Positions 24,771 through 35,587 are shown, counted from the first letter of the stretch. The stretch is DNA of 64,000 nucleotides from Poindextera sp036272595 (GCA_036272595.1 DATAYM010000077.1:84569-148568); one strand, 5' to 3'. Program-made: numbers and translations. The notes: generated by a model not told the origin, from the letters alone.

Positions 24771-27470
24771 ATGGACAAGACGGCCCAACGTTCAGACCGC
24801 CCGTCGCCGGTCGGCGATCGCGCCAGCCGCACCCTGGTGCGGCTGCTCGGCCGGCTGCTCGGCGACGTGATCCGCGAGCAGCACGGCCAGGCCGTCTTCG
24901 ACCGTATCGAGCAGATCCGTTCCCGCTCGGTGGAGGAGCACCGCAGCGGCGAATCCGACGCCGGGCTGCGCGACATGCTGATGGGGCTGCCGCTGGCCGA
25001 CACCCTGTTCCTGATCCGCGGTTTCGCCCTGTTCTCGCAGCTGGCGAACATCGCCGACGACCATCTGGTGCGCCGCCGCGCCCTGGCCGAACCCAGCCCG
25101 CTGGAGCGGGTGCGCGAGAACCTGGACCTGACCTCCGAGGCGGCCCGGGCCTTCCTGAAGGGCGCGGTGATGGCGCCGGTGATCACCGCCCATCCCACCG
25201 AGGTGCGCCGCACCAGCATCCTCGACCGCGAGACCGCCATCACCGCGCTGCTGGAAGCGGCCGACCGCGGCGAGCCCGCCGCCGAGGTCGAGGCGGCCAT
25301 CAAGCGCCAGGTCCGCATCCTGTGGCAGACGCGCATGCTGCGCTCGGTCAGGATCAACGTCAGCGACGAGATCGACAACGCCGTCTCGATCTTCGCCGCG
25401 ACCTTCCTGCCCGAGCTGCCCGCCCTCAAGCGGCGGCTGGCCACGCTGACCGGCGCCGAATCCGGCGCCTGCATGCAGGTCGGCTCCTGGGTGGGCGGCG
25501 ACCGCGACGGCAATCCCTTCGTCGGCGCCCAGACCCTCGACTATGCCCTCGGCCGCCAGGGTGAGGCGGCGATCGACTGGTATCTGCAACAGGTCCATGC
25601 CCTGGGCGGCGAGCTCTCCCTGGCCGACGAGTTCACCGGCGTCAGCGACGCGCTGACCGCCCTCGCCGCCGCCAGCGGCGACGACAATCCGCAGCGCGCG
25701 GACGAGCCCTATCGCCGCGCCCTGGTCGGCTGCTACGCGCGGCTGGCCGCCACCCGCGCCGCCATCCTCGGCCGCGGGCCGGTGCGGCCGCCGCGGGTCG
25801 GCCTGGACGCCTATGAAACCCCGGCGGCGCTGGCGGCCGATCTCGACGTGGTCGCCCAGTCGCTGCGCGCCAACGGCGCCGGCGATATCGCCGACGGGCG
25901 CCTGTTCGACGTCCGCGAGGCGATCGACGCCTTCGGCTTCCACCTGGCGGTGGTGGACCTGCGCCAGAACTCCGACGTCCACGAGCGCGTGGTCGGCGAA
26001 CTGCTGGCCAGGTCCGACGTGATCGAAGACTACGCCAAGCTTGGCGAAGCCGGGCGGGTCGAACTGCTCTGCGCCGAGCTTTCCAGCCCGCGCCTGCTGC
26101 GCTCGCCCTACCGCGACTATTCGCCCGAGACCGCCAGCGAGCTCGGCGTCGTCGACGCCGCCGCGCGGCTGCGCGCCCGCTTCGGCCCCGGCGCGATCCA
26201 GAACTACGTGATCTCCAAGGCGACCAGCCCTTCCGACCTTCTGGAGGTGGCCATCCTCTTGAAGGAGGCGGGGCTGTTCTCCCCCGGCGAGGCCCCCGCC
26301 TGCGCCTTGCGCATCGTGCCGCTGTTCGAGACCATCGAGGATCTGCACGCCAGCGACGCCACCATGGCCACCTGGCTCGACCTGCCGATCGCCCGCGCCA
26401 TCCTGAAGGCGCAGGACAATCTGCAGGAGGTGATGATCGGCTATTCCGACTCCAACAAGGACGGCGGCTACGTCACCTCCAACTGGGAGACCCGCTCGGC
26501 GATCGGCCGGCTGGTGGCGCTGGGCCACGCGCGCGGCGTCGACCTGCGCTTCTTCCACGGCCGCGGCGGCGCGGTGGGGCGCGGCGGCGGCTCGACCTTC
26601 GAGGCCATCCAGGCCTTCCCCAAGGGCGCGGTGGCGCGCGGCATCCGCATCACCGAACAGGGCGAGGTGGTGGCCAGCAAGTACGGTCATCCGCTCGGCG
26701 GGCTGATCAGCCTGGAGACCATCGCCGCCGCCACCCTGCTGGCCGGCCTGGACCACGCGCCCGACGCCGCCGACGGCGAGTTCGGCGAGACGCTGGCGGC
26801 CATGAGCGCCGCGGCGCGCACCGCCTATCGCGGCCTGGTCTATGAAACGCCGGGCTTCGAGGACTATTTCCGCCAGTCGACGCCGGTCAGCGAGATCGCC
26901 GACCTGAAGATCGGCTCGCGGCCCGCCTCGCGCACCGCCTCCAGCCGCATCGCCGACCTGCGCGCCATCCCCTGGGTGTTTTCGTGGTCGCAGTCGCGGG
27001 TGATGCTGCCGGGCTGGTACGGCTTCGGCGCCGCGGTCGCCGGCGATGCGCTGGCCAGGCACGGCGGCCTTGAGGGTTTGCAGCGCCTGCACGCCGCCTC
27101 GCCCTTCTTCCGCGCCACCGTCGCCAACATGGAGATGGTGCTGGCCAAGTCGAACCTTTCCATCGCCCACCGCTATGCGGGGCTGGTCCAGGACCGCGAC
27201 CTGGCGGGGTCGGTGTTCGCCCGCCTGGAGGCCGAATGGTGTGCCTGCCGCGACGCGGTGCTGGCCATCACCGGCCAGTCGGAGCTGCTCGAGCACGACG
27301 AGCGGCTGGCCCAGTCGATCCGCCTCAGACTGCCCTATATCGACCCGCTGAACGCGCTGCAGGTCGAACTCCTGCGCCGCCACCGCGCCGGCGAGGCCGA
27401 CGACGACGTCCGCCGCGGCATCCACATGTCGATCAACGGCGTCTCCGCCGGCCTGCGCAACAGCGGCTGA
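24771..27470 (+). CDS. ppc: phosphoenolpyruvate carboxylase
   Basis: An 899-residue cytoplasmic enzyme that makes oxaloacetate from PEP and bicarbonate, refilling the TCA cycle. All hallmark regions are present: VITAHPTEVRR with the catalytic His near 141, GSWVGGDRDGNPFV, the FDVREAIDAFGFHLAVVDLRQNS region, GYSDSNKDGGYVTSNW near 556, the glycine-rich loop FHGRGGAVGRGGG near 593, and the C-terminal SINGVSAGLRNSG (family consensus ends QNTG). Length is normal for bacterial PEPC. It starts 78 bases after the transporter gene, possibly in the same transcript. Very confident. Confidence 0.97.
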   Translation: MDKTAQRSDRPSPVGDRASRTLVRLLGRLLGDVIREQHGQAVFDRIEQIRSRSVEEHRSGESDAGLRDMLMGLPLADTLFLIRGFALFSQLANIADDHLVRRRALAEPSPLERVRENLDLTSEAARAFLKGAVMAPVITAHPTEVRRTSILDRETAITALLEAADRGEPAAEVEAAIKRQVRILWQTRMLRSVRINVSDEIDNAVSIFAATFLPELPALKRRLATLTGAESGACMQVGSWVGGDRDGNPFVGAQTLDYALGRQGEAAIDWYLQQVHALGGELSLADEFTGVSDALTALAAASGDDNPQRADEPYRRALVGCYARLAATRAAILGRGPVRPPRVGLDAYETPAALAADLDVVAQSLRANGAGDIADGRLFDVREAIDAFGFHLAVVDLRQNSDVHERVVGELLARSDVIEDYAKLGEAGRVELLCAELSSPRLLRSPYRDYSPETASELGVVDAAARLRARFGPGAIQNYVISKATSPSDLLEVAILLKEAGLFSPGEAPACALRIVPLFETIEDLHASDATMATWLDLPIARAILKAQDNLQEVMIGYSDSNKDGGYVTSNWETRSAIGRLVALGHARGVDLRFFHGRGGAVGRGGGSTFEAIQAFPKGAVARGIRITEQGEVVASKYGHPLGGLISLETIAAATLLAGLDHAPDAADGEFGETLAAMSAAARTAYRGLVYETPGFEDYFRQSTPVSEIADLKIGSRPASRTASSRIADLRAIPWVFSWSQSRVMLPGWYGFGAAVAGDALARHGGLEGLQRLHAASPFFRATVANMEMVLAKSNLSIAHRYAGLVQDRDLAGSVFARLEAEWCACRDAVLAITGQSELLEHDERLAQSIRLRLPYIDPLNALQVELLRRHRAGEADDDVRRGIHMSINGVSAGLRNSG

Positions 27471-27500
27471 CGGCCGGGGCCGCTCGCCGCGACGGCGGGT

Positions 27501-27926
27501 TCAGGCCTTCTCCGCCGTGACCAGGCGGTGGATCTCGGTGGTCAGCCGGTGGATCTCGTCGGTGAGGTGCAGCACGGCCTCGGCGTCCTGGTAGGTCTGC
27601 AGCGCCTGCTTGTCCGAGGCTCGCGAAAGCACCTGCTGGCCCACCGCCAGCACCGGCAACGCCCAGAGCTGGACCAGGTTCGACAGGAACAGCAGGAAGG
27701 TGAACGGGTATTTGTCGTAGCGAAAGATCGAGAAGCCAACGGTCGCCAGCACCATCCAGCCGACCATCCAGATGATCAGGACATAGAACGCCCACATCGA
27801 GCCGAAGCCCTTGGTCATGAGGGCGGCCAGCCAGCCGTTGAAACCGACGTGCTCATTGGCCGTGGTCGCCGCGCCTTGAGCTTTTCTATGGGCGATATGG
27901 GGGTGGGGTAAATGAACTCCAGTCAT
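27501..27926 (-). CDS. DUF1003-like small membrane protein
   Basis: A 141-residue protein with two hydrophobic helices: GFGSMWAFYVLIIWMVGWMVL (about 40-60) and, after FRYDKYPFTFLLFLSNLVQLWALPVLAVGQQV, a second at about 73-95. The DKYPF segment followed by a helix and a Gln-rich stretch resembles DUF1003 membrane proteins. The C-terminal region (QTYQDAEAVLHLTDEIHRLTTEIHRL) is amphipathic and probably coiled-coil. GGGAGG precedes the ATG at good spacing. It converges on ppc with only 30 bases between stops. Function unknown. Confidence 0.72.
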   Translation of the reverse strand: MTGVHLPHPHIAHRKAQGAATTANEHVGFNGWLAALMTKGFGSMWAFYVLIIWMVGWMVLATVGFSIFRYDKYPFTFLLFLSNLVQLWALPVLAVGQQVLSRASDKQALQTYQDAEAVLHLTDEIHRLTTEIHRLVTAEKA

Positions 27927-28096
27927 CGCTAGCCTCCCGCGCGCTTTGCGCCGATCAGCTTAAATATCCGACCGAGCGATCAGCAAGAAAAAGCTGGCCA
28001 TGCGACTAAGAACCGCCCTCATTAAGCGCCGGCTTTGCACTTATCTTGGACATTCCGGGCCGCCGCCTGCGCGAGTCGCCCGCGCGAACCCGAATC

Positions 28097-29128
28097 TTAC
28101 GAGGACGCGGCCTGGCCGCGGGCGCGGCGGCGCGGAGCCGGGACGGCGGCCGGCGGCGCGGCCGGGTCCTCCTTCTGCGGCAGATAGGGGCCGAATTCGC
28201 GCGGATGCACGAACTCGGCGCGATACCAGGGCTTGGTCTTCGAATCGAAGACGTCCTTCAGCCAGTCGATCACCCGCCGCACCCGCGCCGAGCGGCCGAT
28301 GTCGCGGTGATGCACCATCCATAGGCGGATGGTGTTGGGGATCGGCGATTCGATCATCACCAGCGAGGGCTCGAGCGCCAGGATCGCGGTGGGCATCGGG
28401 CCGATGCCGGCGCCGTGCTTGATGGCGTTGAACGACACCGCGCTCGAATTGGTCTCGATGCGCTTGTGCATGAAGTCCTGGAAGGCGACGAAGTTGGACT
28501 TCCAGTTCTCGCGGTGATGGGTCTGGCCGACGTGGTGGACGTAAGGGTGGGCGGCGATCTCCGCGCCCGTGGTCGGCGCGCCGTAGAGGTCAAGATAGTC
28601 GCGCGAGGCGAACAGGGCGTAGTGGAAGTAGGCCAGCGGCGTTGCGATCACGTCCGGATGCTTCGGCTCCTCGAAGGTCAGCGCGATGTCGGCGTCGCCG
28701 CCCAGCGGGCGATCCGGCCACATTTCGCAGTCGATCAGCAGGTCGATCTTCGGGTTGGCGCGGACGAACTCCGCCATGGCCGGGCTCAGGAATATCCCCG
28801 CCACCCCGTCCGGCGCCGCCAGCTTGACCCGGCCCTCGGGCAGTTTTTCGCAGTCGGCGACCTCGACCTCCAGCTGCTCGGCGAACCGCTCCATCGATAG
28901 CGCGCGGTCGTAGGCCAGCGAGCCGGCCTCGGTCAGGCCGACCCCTTGCGGCCCGCGGGTGAGCAGCTTGGCGTTCAGCTGGCCCTCGAGGCGATCGACC
29001 GCGCGGGTCACCGTGGTCAGGCCGAGCTTCAGGGCGCGCGCCGCGGCCCCGAAACTGCCGAGCTGGGCGACCGCCCAGAACACCCGGACGTCCGACCAGT
29101 CGGCCCTCCGCCTGACAACATCCTTCAT
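28097..29128 (-). CDS. LysR family transcriptional regulator
   Basis: A 343-residue LysR-type regulator. Residues about 12-70 form the winged helix-turn-helix (FWAVAQLGSFGAAARALKLGLTTVTRAVDRLEGQLNAKLLTRG); the rest is a periplasmic-binding-like effector domain with LAAPDGVAG at the domain start. The C-terminus has an extra basic and Pro/Ala-rich tail of about 25 residues (PRRRARGQAASS). The ATG at 29128 removes an upstream in-frame stretch unlike LysR proteins. It is divergent from the acyltransferase operon, the usual LysR arrangement with a target; GTTC-TAC-GAAC lies between. Target regulation is inferred. Confidence 0.9.
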   Translation of the reverse strand: MKDVVRRRADWSDVRVFWAVAQLGSFGAAARALKLGLTTVTRAVDRLEGQLNAKLLTRGPQGVGLTEAGSLAYDRALSMERFAEQLEVEVADCEKLPEGRVKLAAPDGVAGIFLSPAMAEFVRANPKIDLLIDCEMWPDRPLGGDADIALTFEEPKHPDVIATPLAYFHYALFASRDYLDLYGAPTTGAEIAAHPYVHHVGQTHHRENWKSNFVAFQDFMHKRIETNSSAVSFNAIKHGAGIGPMPTAILALEPSLVMIESPIPNTIRLWMVHHRDIGRSARVRRVIDWLKDVFDSKTKPWYRAEFVHPREFGPYLPQKEDPAAPPAAVPAPRRRARGQAASS

Positions 29129-29195
29129 CGGCGCCGTCACCTCAAAAACGGAAGACCCCCTTGCAATCTTCGCGGGTCCTCCGGGCGGGAAACAA

Positions 29196-29206
29196 GTTCT
29201 ACGAAC
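29196..29206. promoter_or_regulatory. palindrome GTTC-TAC-GAAC, possible LysR site
   Basis: A perfect 4+3+4 palindrome in the 110-base region between the LysR gene and the divergent operon, followed by GTTCGGAGTTCG (29224-29235), which repeats the GTTC half-site. Position suits a LysR operator, but the arms are short and could be chance. Confidence 0.35.
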
Positions 29207-29238
29207 GCACCGCCTGAAGCAAGTTCGGAGTTCGATAG

Positions 29239-29844
29239 GTGCGACACTCAACCGTTACCCCGAAGCGCAGCTATCCCAAAACGGGATTCTCCTCAACGGT
29301 GATCGGAATCCGGGCGGCTTTCGCCGAATACGGCGTCATGCCGGCCAGGCCGGACCAGGTGGTCGAGGCCCAGGCCTTCGCCACCCGGCTGATCGGCGGC
29401 AAGCTGGTGTCGCCGGAAAAGCTCGCCAGCATTCATGAAACCACCGGCGCCGGGCTCTTCCTGGTCCACGAGGACGGCGAACTGACCGCCCTCTTCGCCA
29501 TGGTGCTGCTGAACGCCGACGGCCGCCGCGCGGTCGAGGCCGACCAGTTCGATTCGCTGGAGCCGCCGCCGCACCATGTCATCGCCCGCGGCGAGGAGCC
29601 GGCGGCCATCTACGGCTGGGGCATCGCCGCGACCAACCACCCGGCTGCGCAACGGATCATCGACGCCTGCGGCCTGCTCGGACGAACGGCCGCCCCGCAT
29701 CTGCCGGTGTTCGCGCGGCCCGTGACCCCCAGGGGCCTGCGCCTGATGGTCGAGCGGATGAATTTCAAGCCGGTGCCGGGCTCGACCACCGGTCTGGTCT
29801 GGGCCGGAGCCGGCGCGGACAGCCAGTCGGCCGCGGCGGCATGA
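29239..29844 (+). CDS. conserved hypothetical protein, acyltransferase-like
   Basis: About 201 residues from a GTG at 29239, which has GGAG 8 bases upstream; a GTG at 29299 or ATG at 29338 are alternatives, and the conserved-looking part begins near MPARPDQVVEAQAFATRL. It has the feel of a GNAT-like alpha/beta protein: AGLFLVHEDGELTALFAMVLL as paired strands, IYGWGIAATNHPAAQRIIDACG, then GLRLMVERMNFKPVPGSTTGLVWAG. No acetyl-CoA P-loop (Q/RxxGxG/A) is clear, so activity is unproven. Its stop overlaps the next gene in ATGA (29841-29844), implying translational coupling. First gene of a small operon facing the LysR regulator. Confidence 0.65.
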   Translation: MRHSTVTPKRSYPKTGFSSTVIGIRAAFAEYGVMPARPDQVVEAQAFATRLIGGKLVSPEKLASIHETTGAGLFLVHEDGELTALFAMVLLNADGRRAVEADQFDSLEPPPHHVIARGEEPAAIYGWGIAATNHPAAQRIIDACGLLGRTAAPHLPVFARPVTPRGLRLMVERMNFKPVPGSTTGLVWAGAGADSQSAAAA

Positions 29845-30464
29845 ACGCCCTGGTCAAGCCGATCATGCTGGCCGAAAGGCCGGCGCCGGCGGCGCGCCCG
29901 GCGATGCGGGTCGACATCGCCCGCAGCCTGAACGACCTGGCCCAGGTCATGGCGGTGCGGACCCTGGTCTATATGGGCGAGCAGGTCTGCCCCTACGACG
30001 AAGAGTTCGACGGCAACGACTTCTGCGGCGCCACCCACCTGATCCTCCGCGCCGGGCTCGAGCCGGTCGGGGTGGTGCGGATGCGCTGGTTCGCCGGCTT
30101 CGCCAAGCTGGAGCGGCTGGCCATCCGCAAGGAATATCGCGGCGGCCCCGGCCTGATGATGCTGGCGCGGGCGGCGTTCCAGCTGGCCGGGCGCAAGGGC
30201 TATCGCACCCTGATGGGCCACGCCCAGCTGCGGCTGACGCCGTTCTGGAAGCGCCATTTCGGCGGCTGGGTGCGCCCCGGCCGGCCGGCCTTCTCCTTCT
30301 CCGGCTACGACTATGTGGAGATGGAGTTCGCGCTCGAGCCGCCGGCGGACGCCGTCACCATCGACGCCGATCCGCTCGTCCTGGTGCGGCCGGAAGGCGA
30401 CTGGGACCACCCCGGCGTTCTCGATCGATCGATCAGCCATTCCCCCGAACAGATCAGCGCGTAA
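29841..30464 (+). CDS. GNAT-fold N-acyltransferase
   Basis: A 207-residue protein with the GNAT/LuxI-type fold. After about 20 N-terminal residues it reads MRVDIARSLNDLAQVMAVRTLVY..YDEEFDGNDFCGATHLIL, then the strand pair LEPVGVVRMRW, LERLAIRKEYRGGPGLMMLARA (acyl-CoA pyrophosphate loop region) and GYRTLMGHAQLRLTPFWKRHF. The RTLVY..PYDEEFDGND region resembles the N-terminal half of LuxI-like acyltransferases, but key LuxI residues cannot be confirmed. Starts inside the upstream gene (ATGA overlap); the next gene follows 6 bases later. Probably transfers an acyl group from acyl-CoA or acyl-ACP; acceptor unknown. Confidence 0.75.
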   Translation: MNALVKPIMLAERPAPAARPAMRVDIARSLNDLAQVMAVRTLVYMGEQVCPYDEEFDGNDFCGATHLILRAGLEPVGVVRMRWFAGFAKLERLAIRKEYRGGPGLMMLARAAFQLAGRKGYRTLMGHAQLRLTPFWKRHFGGWVRPGRPAFSFSGYDYVEMEFALEPPADAVTIDADPLVLVRPEGDWDHPGVLDRSISHSPEQISA

Positions 30465-30470
30465 CCCGTC

Positions 30471-31016
30471 ATGTTTCATGTCCGATCCGGCCAGGCGCAG
30501 GGCGCGCGCCATCTGGTCTGCCTCGATCTCGTCCAGTGCGCCGAGGCCCGCGACCTCGAAGCCCAGTCTCGCGTCGACCGGTGCCGCCGCCTTCTGACCT
30601 ACGCCCGCACCGCCGAGTGGGCGATGAGCCATGTCTATCCGCACACCGCCGGGCGCTCGACCAAGCCGCTGGCCGGCCTGGAGCCGTTGCCCAGCGAGCC
30701 GGTCTACTACCGCACCGGCGCCTCGGCCTTCTCCAACCGGGTGTTCCGGCGCTCCCTGCAGGAGGCGCCCGACATGGAGCTAGTGATCCTGTCGCTGTCG
30801 CTGTCTTCGACCTCGCTCGGCACCGCGCTCTCGGCCTATGACCACGACATCGCCGTGACCCTGATCGAGGACACGCTGAGGCCCGACGCCGCCAACGCCT
30901 CGGGCCTTGAGGCGATCGAGACCGTCACCCGCGCCCTGGTCGCGCCCTTCGTGCAGCTGCGCCGGGTCGACGACCTGATCGACCAGCGGCGCGGATTGCG
31001 CCTCGTCCAACTGTGA
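30471..31016 (+). CDS. isochorismatase-like protein lacking catalytic Lys and Cys
   Basis: A 181-residue protein that I read as a member of the isochorismatase/cysteine hydrolase superfamily: ARHLVCLDLVQ at the N-terminus (Asp of the triad), CRRLLTYARTAEWAMSHVY, the SAF landmark in YYRTGASAFSNRVF, and SLSSTSLGTALSAYDHDIAVTLIEDTL. In active members a Lys precedes SAF and a Cys sits in the xTCxxxTA turn; here these positions are Arg and Ser. If the alignment holds, the protein is a pseudoenzyme or uses a different chemistry. It follows the GNAT gene by 6 bases in the same operon. Superfamily assignment moderate; loss of residues is an alignment-by-eye inference. Confidence 0.6.
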   Translation: MFHVRSGQAQGARHLVCLDLVQCAEARDLEAQSRVDRCRRLLTYARTAEWAMSHVYPHTAGRSTKPLAGLEPLPSEPVYYRTGASAFSNRVFRRSLQEAPDMELVILSLSLSSTSLGTALSAYDHDIAVTLIEDTLRPDAANASGLEAIETVTRALVAPFVQLRRVDDLIDQRRGLRLVQL

Positions 31017-31112
31017 TCGGGCGCCCCGTTGCAGAGCTTGGCGCCGCCGCATAGGCTGGCCCGCCCGGACTCTGAAACTTCACGGGTTGCATCCACCAGC
31101 GAGCGAGGCCGC

Positions 31113-31496
31113 ATGACCGCGACGCCGGATCCGATCGACATCGATGTGGGCGCGCGGATCCGCGCCCGGCGTGTTTTTCTCGGCCTGAGCCAAACCAAGC
31201 TGGCCAACGCCTTGGGGCTCACCTTCCAGCAGGTGCAGAAGTACGAGCGCGGCGACAACCGCGTCTCGGCCTCCACCCTGGTCAGGGTCGCCGGCGCCCT
31301 GGACACCTCGGTCGCCGCCCTGGTCGGCGAGGACGGCGGGCGGGCCGACAGGCCGATGTTCCGCCATCTGGCCATGCCGGGCGCCTTCGACCTGCTGGAC
31401 GCCTTCGCCAAGATCCCCGATCCCGAGGTTCGCCGCGCCGTCGTCCGCCTGACCAAGAGCCTGGCCAAGTCCGCCGACCGCTCCAACGCCGCCTGA
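31113..31496 (+). CDS. XRE-family helix-turn-helix regulator
   Basis: A 127-residue DNA-binding protein. Residues 12-65 are a Cro/CI-type HTH (GARIRARRVFLGLSQTKLAN, then LGLTFQQVQKYERGDNRVSASTLVRVAGAL), the form widespread in alphaproteobacteria. The C-terminal half (RHLAMPGAFDLLDAFAKIPDPEVRRAVVRLTKSLAK) is helical and probably dimerises. The ATG at 31113 was chosen because it places the HTH near the start as in relatives. It is the last gene of the cluster that begins at 29239, separated by 96 bases, and may have its own promoter. Role unknown. Confidence 0.85.
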   Translation: MTATPDPIDIDVGARIRARRVFLGLSQTKLANALGLTFQQVQKYERGDNRVSASTLVRVAGALDTSVAALVGEDGGRADRPMFRHLAMPGAFDLLDAFAKIPDPEVRRAVVRLTKSLAKSADRSNAA

Positions 31497-31513
31497 AGCC
31501 CCATCGAGGTATT

Positions 31514-31653
31514 CCCCGCCCCCTTGCGGGGCGGGGTCAGGGGTGGGGGTGCGCCGCCGAAGGCGGCGACGGATCTTTCCGAACAGGCGCAAAGACTGAC
31601 GCCGCGGCGATGGCGCCCCCATCCCCAACCCCTTCCCCGCAAGGGGGAAGGGG
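31514..31653. repeat. long imperfect inverted repeat
   Basis: Left arm 31514-31556 (CCCCGCCCCCTTGCGGGG..GGTGGGGGTGCGCC) pairs with right arm 31611-31653 (TGGCGCCCCCATCCCCAACC..GCAAGGGGGAAGGGG) across about 54 bases. A single copy of the right arm, inverted, occurs at 50633-50674, showing that the arm itself is a dispersed repeat. It lies between co-directional genes. Confidence 0.75.
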
Positions 31654-31719
31654 CTTTGAGCGGTCGGCGGTCATCTGTTTCGGGGCTCCAGGCTTGCGCG
31701 ACGCGCGGCGGCGGCTTCA

Positions 31720-33261
31720 ATGGCCGCCATGAGCCCCGCCGAGCCACGCGAAATCGCGCCCAAAAACGCCGTCGTCATCCTGCTCGACAGCCTCAATCGC
31801 CACATGCTGGGCGCCTATGGCGGCCAGGAGTTCGCCACCCCGAACCTCGACCGGCTGGCGGCGCGCTCGGTGCGCTTCACCCGCCATTTCACCGGCTCGC
31901 TGCCCTGCATGCCGGCGCGCCACGACATCCTCTGCGGCGCGCTGGACTTCCTCTGGAAGCCCTGGGGCTCGATCGAGCTCTGGGAAGACGCCATCACCTG
32001 CCAGCTGCGCGCGGCCGGCGTCACCACCCAGCTGATCTCCGACCACCCGCACCTGTTCGAGGCCGGCGGCGAGAACTACCACATCGACTTCACCGCCTGG
32101 GACTACCAGCGCGGCCACGAGGGCGACCCGTGGAAGACCCAGCCGGACCCCAGCTGGATCGGCTCGCCGAAGTTCTTCCCGCGCGAGATGCCCTACGACA
32201 ATTCCAGGGGCTGGTTCCGCGGCGAGGCCGACTTCCCCGGTCCCCGCACCATGCAGGCGGCGGCCAGGTGGCTGGACGACAACGCCGGCAAGCATCAGCG
32301 CTTCTTCCTGTTCGTCGACGAGTTCGACCCGCACGAGCCGTTCGACACCCCCGAGCCCTATGCCCGGATGTACGATCCCGACTGGACCGGCCCGCACCCG
32401 ATCTGGCCGCCCTATATCGACGGCGGCCTCGCCAAGGGCGTCCTCGACCAGCGCCAGGCCCGCCAGGTCCGCGCCCTCTACGGCGGCAAGCTGACCATGA
32501 TCGACCACTGGCTGGGCAAGGTGCTCGACCGGCTCGACCACCATGGCCTGTGGGACGACACCCTGGTCATCCTCTGCACCGACCACGGCCACTATCTCGG
32601 CGAGAAGGACATCTGGGGCAAGCCGGCCGTGCCGGTCTACGAGCCGCTCGGCCACATTCCGCTGATGATCGCCGCGCCCGGCGTCGCGCCGACCACCACC
32701 GACGCCCTGACCACCAGCGTCGACCTGTTCGCCACCCTGGCCGACCTGTTCGGCGTCGCCGGCGAGGTGCGCCAGCGCACCCACGGCGTCTCCCTGCTGC
32801 CGGTGCTAAACGGCCAGGCCGCCGGCGTGCGTGACTGGCTGCTCACCGGCGTCTGGGGCCGCGAGGTGCATCTGGTCGACGGGCGGCGCAAATACGCCTG
32901 CGCTCCGGCCGCCGCCAACGCGCCCCTGGACATGTACTCCAACCGCTGGTCGACCATGCCGACCCACATCCTGACCCGCGGCCAGGAGCTGCCCTATCCG
33001 GACCAGCGCGCCCGGCTGGACCGCATGCCCGGCAGCGGCATCCCGGTGATCCACCAGCAGTGGGACGCCAGCGACCCGCTGCCCTTCTGGGCCGGCCGCC
33101 GCTTTTCCGGCAACCACCTCTACGACCTGGAAGACGACCCGGCCGAGACCCGCAACCTGGCCGGCCAGCCGCTGGAAGCCGAATACCGCGACCGCCTGCG
33201 CGCCGCCCTGGAAGAGCTCGAGGCCCCGCAAGGCCAGTTCGAGCGGCTGGGGCTCGGCTAG
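31720..33261 (+). CDS. sulfatase (type I, formylglycine-dependent)
   Basis: A 513-residue alkaline-phosphatase-superfamily hydrolase. The metal-binding start AVVILLDSLNRHMLGAYGG, the C-x-P-x-R sulfatase signature LPCMPARHDILCG with Cys63 as the formylglycine precursor, DEFDPHEPFDTPEPY, and the second metal site LVILCTDHGHYLGEKDIWGK are all present, followed by HLYDLEDDPAETRNLAG near the C-terminus. No signal peptide is evident, so it may be cytoplasmic. Activity needs a formylglycine-generating enzyme, none of which is in the window. The substrate could be a sulfated sugar or aryl sulfate. Family call strong. Confidence 0.92.
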   Translation: MAAMSPAEPREIAPKNAVVILLDSLNRHMLGAYGGQEFATPNLDRLAARSVRFTRHFTGSLPCMPARHDILCGALDFLWKPWGSIELWEDAITCQLRAAGVTTQLISDHPHLFEAGGENYHIDFTAWDYQRGHEGDPWKTQPDPSWIGSPKFFPREMPYDNSRGWFRGEADFPGPRTMQAAARWLDDNAGKHQRFFLFVDEFDPHEPFDTPEPYARMYDPDWTGPHPIWPPYIDGGLAKGVLDQRQARQVRALYGGKLTMIDHWLGKVLDRLDHHGLWDDTLVILCTDHGHYLGEKDIWGKPAVPVYEPLGHIPLMIAAPGVAPTTTDALTTSVDLFATLADLFGVAGEVRQRTHGVSLLPVLNGQAAGVRDWLLTGVWGREVHLVDGRRKYACAPAAANAPLDMYSNRWSTMPTHILTRGQELPYPDQRARLDRMPGSGIPVIHQQWDASDPLPFWAGRRFSGNHLYDLEDDPAETRNLAGQPLEAEYRDRLRAALEELEAPQGQFERLGLG

Positions 33262-33339
33262 CGGCGCATTGCTCCTCGGCCCGGAACGATCTGCCGGCCG
33301 CTTTCATTTTGAGACGGCGGCGCAGGATGGTCCTCGCTG

Positions 33340-35460
<2,121 letters not shown>

Positions 35461-35510
35461 GCCGAACCATCATCCGCTCATCCCCGCGAAGGCGGGATTC
35501 AGCGCTTTTG

Positions 35511-35587
35511 ACCGCCAAGGACGCCAAGCTCGCCAAGAAGATAAAAGGACAGCGCGGCCCCTTGGCGTCCTTGGCGTCCTTGGCGGT
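35511..35587. repeat. GCCAAG-array hairpin element, copy 2
   Basis: Left arm 35511-35537 has three CGCCAAG units at 9-base spacing and right arm 35561-35587 three CTTGGCG units; the 27-base arms pair at 25 positions around a 23-base loop. Same architecture as 15098-15162. It lies between convergent genes and could terminate both. Confidence 0.8.
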
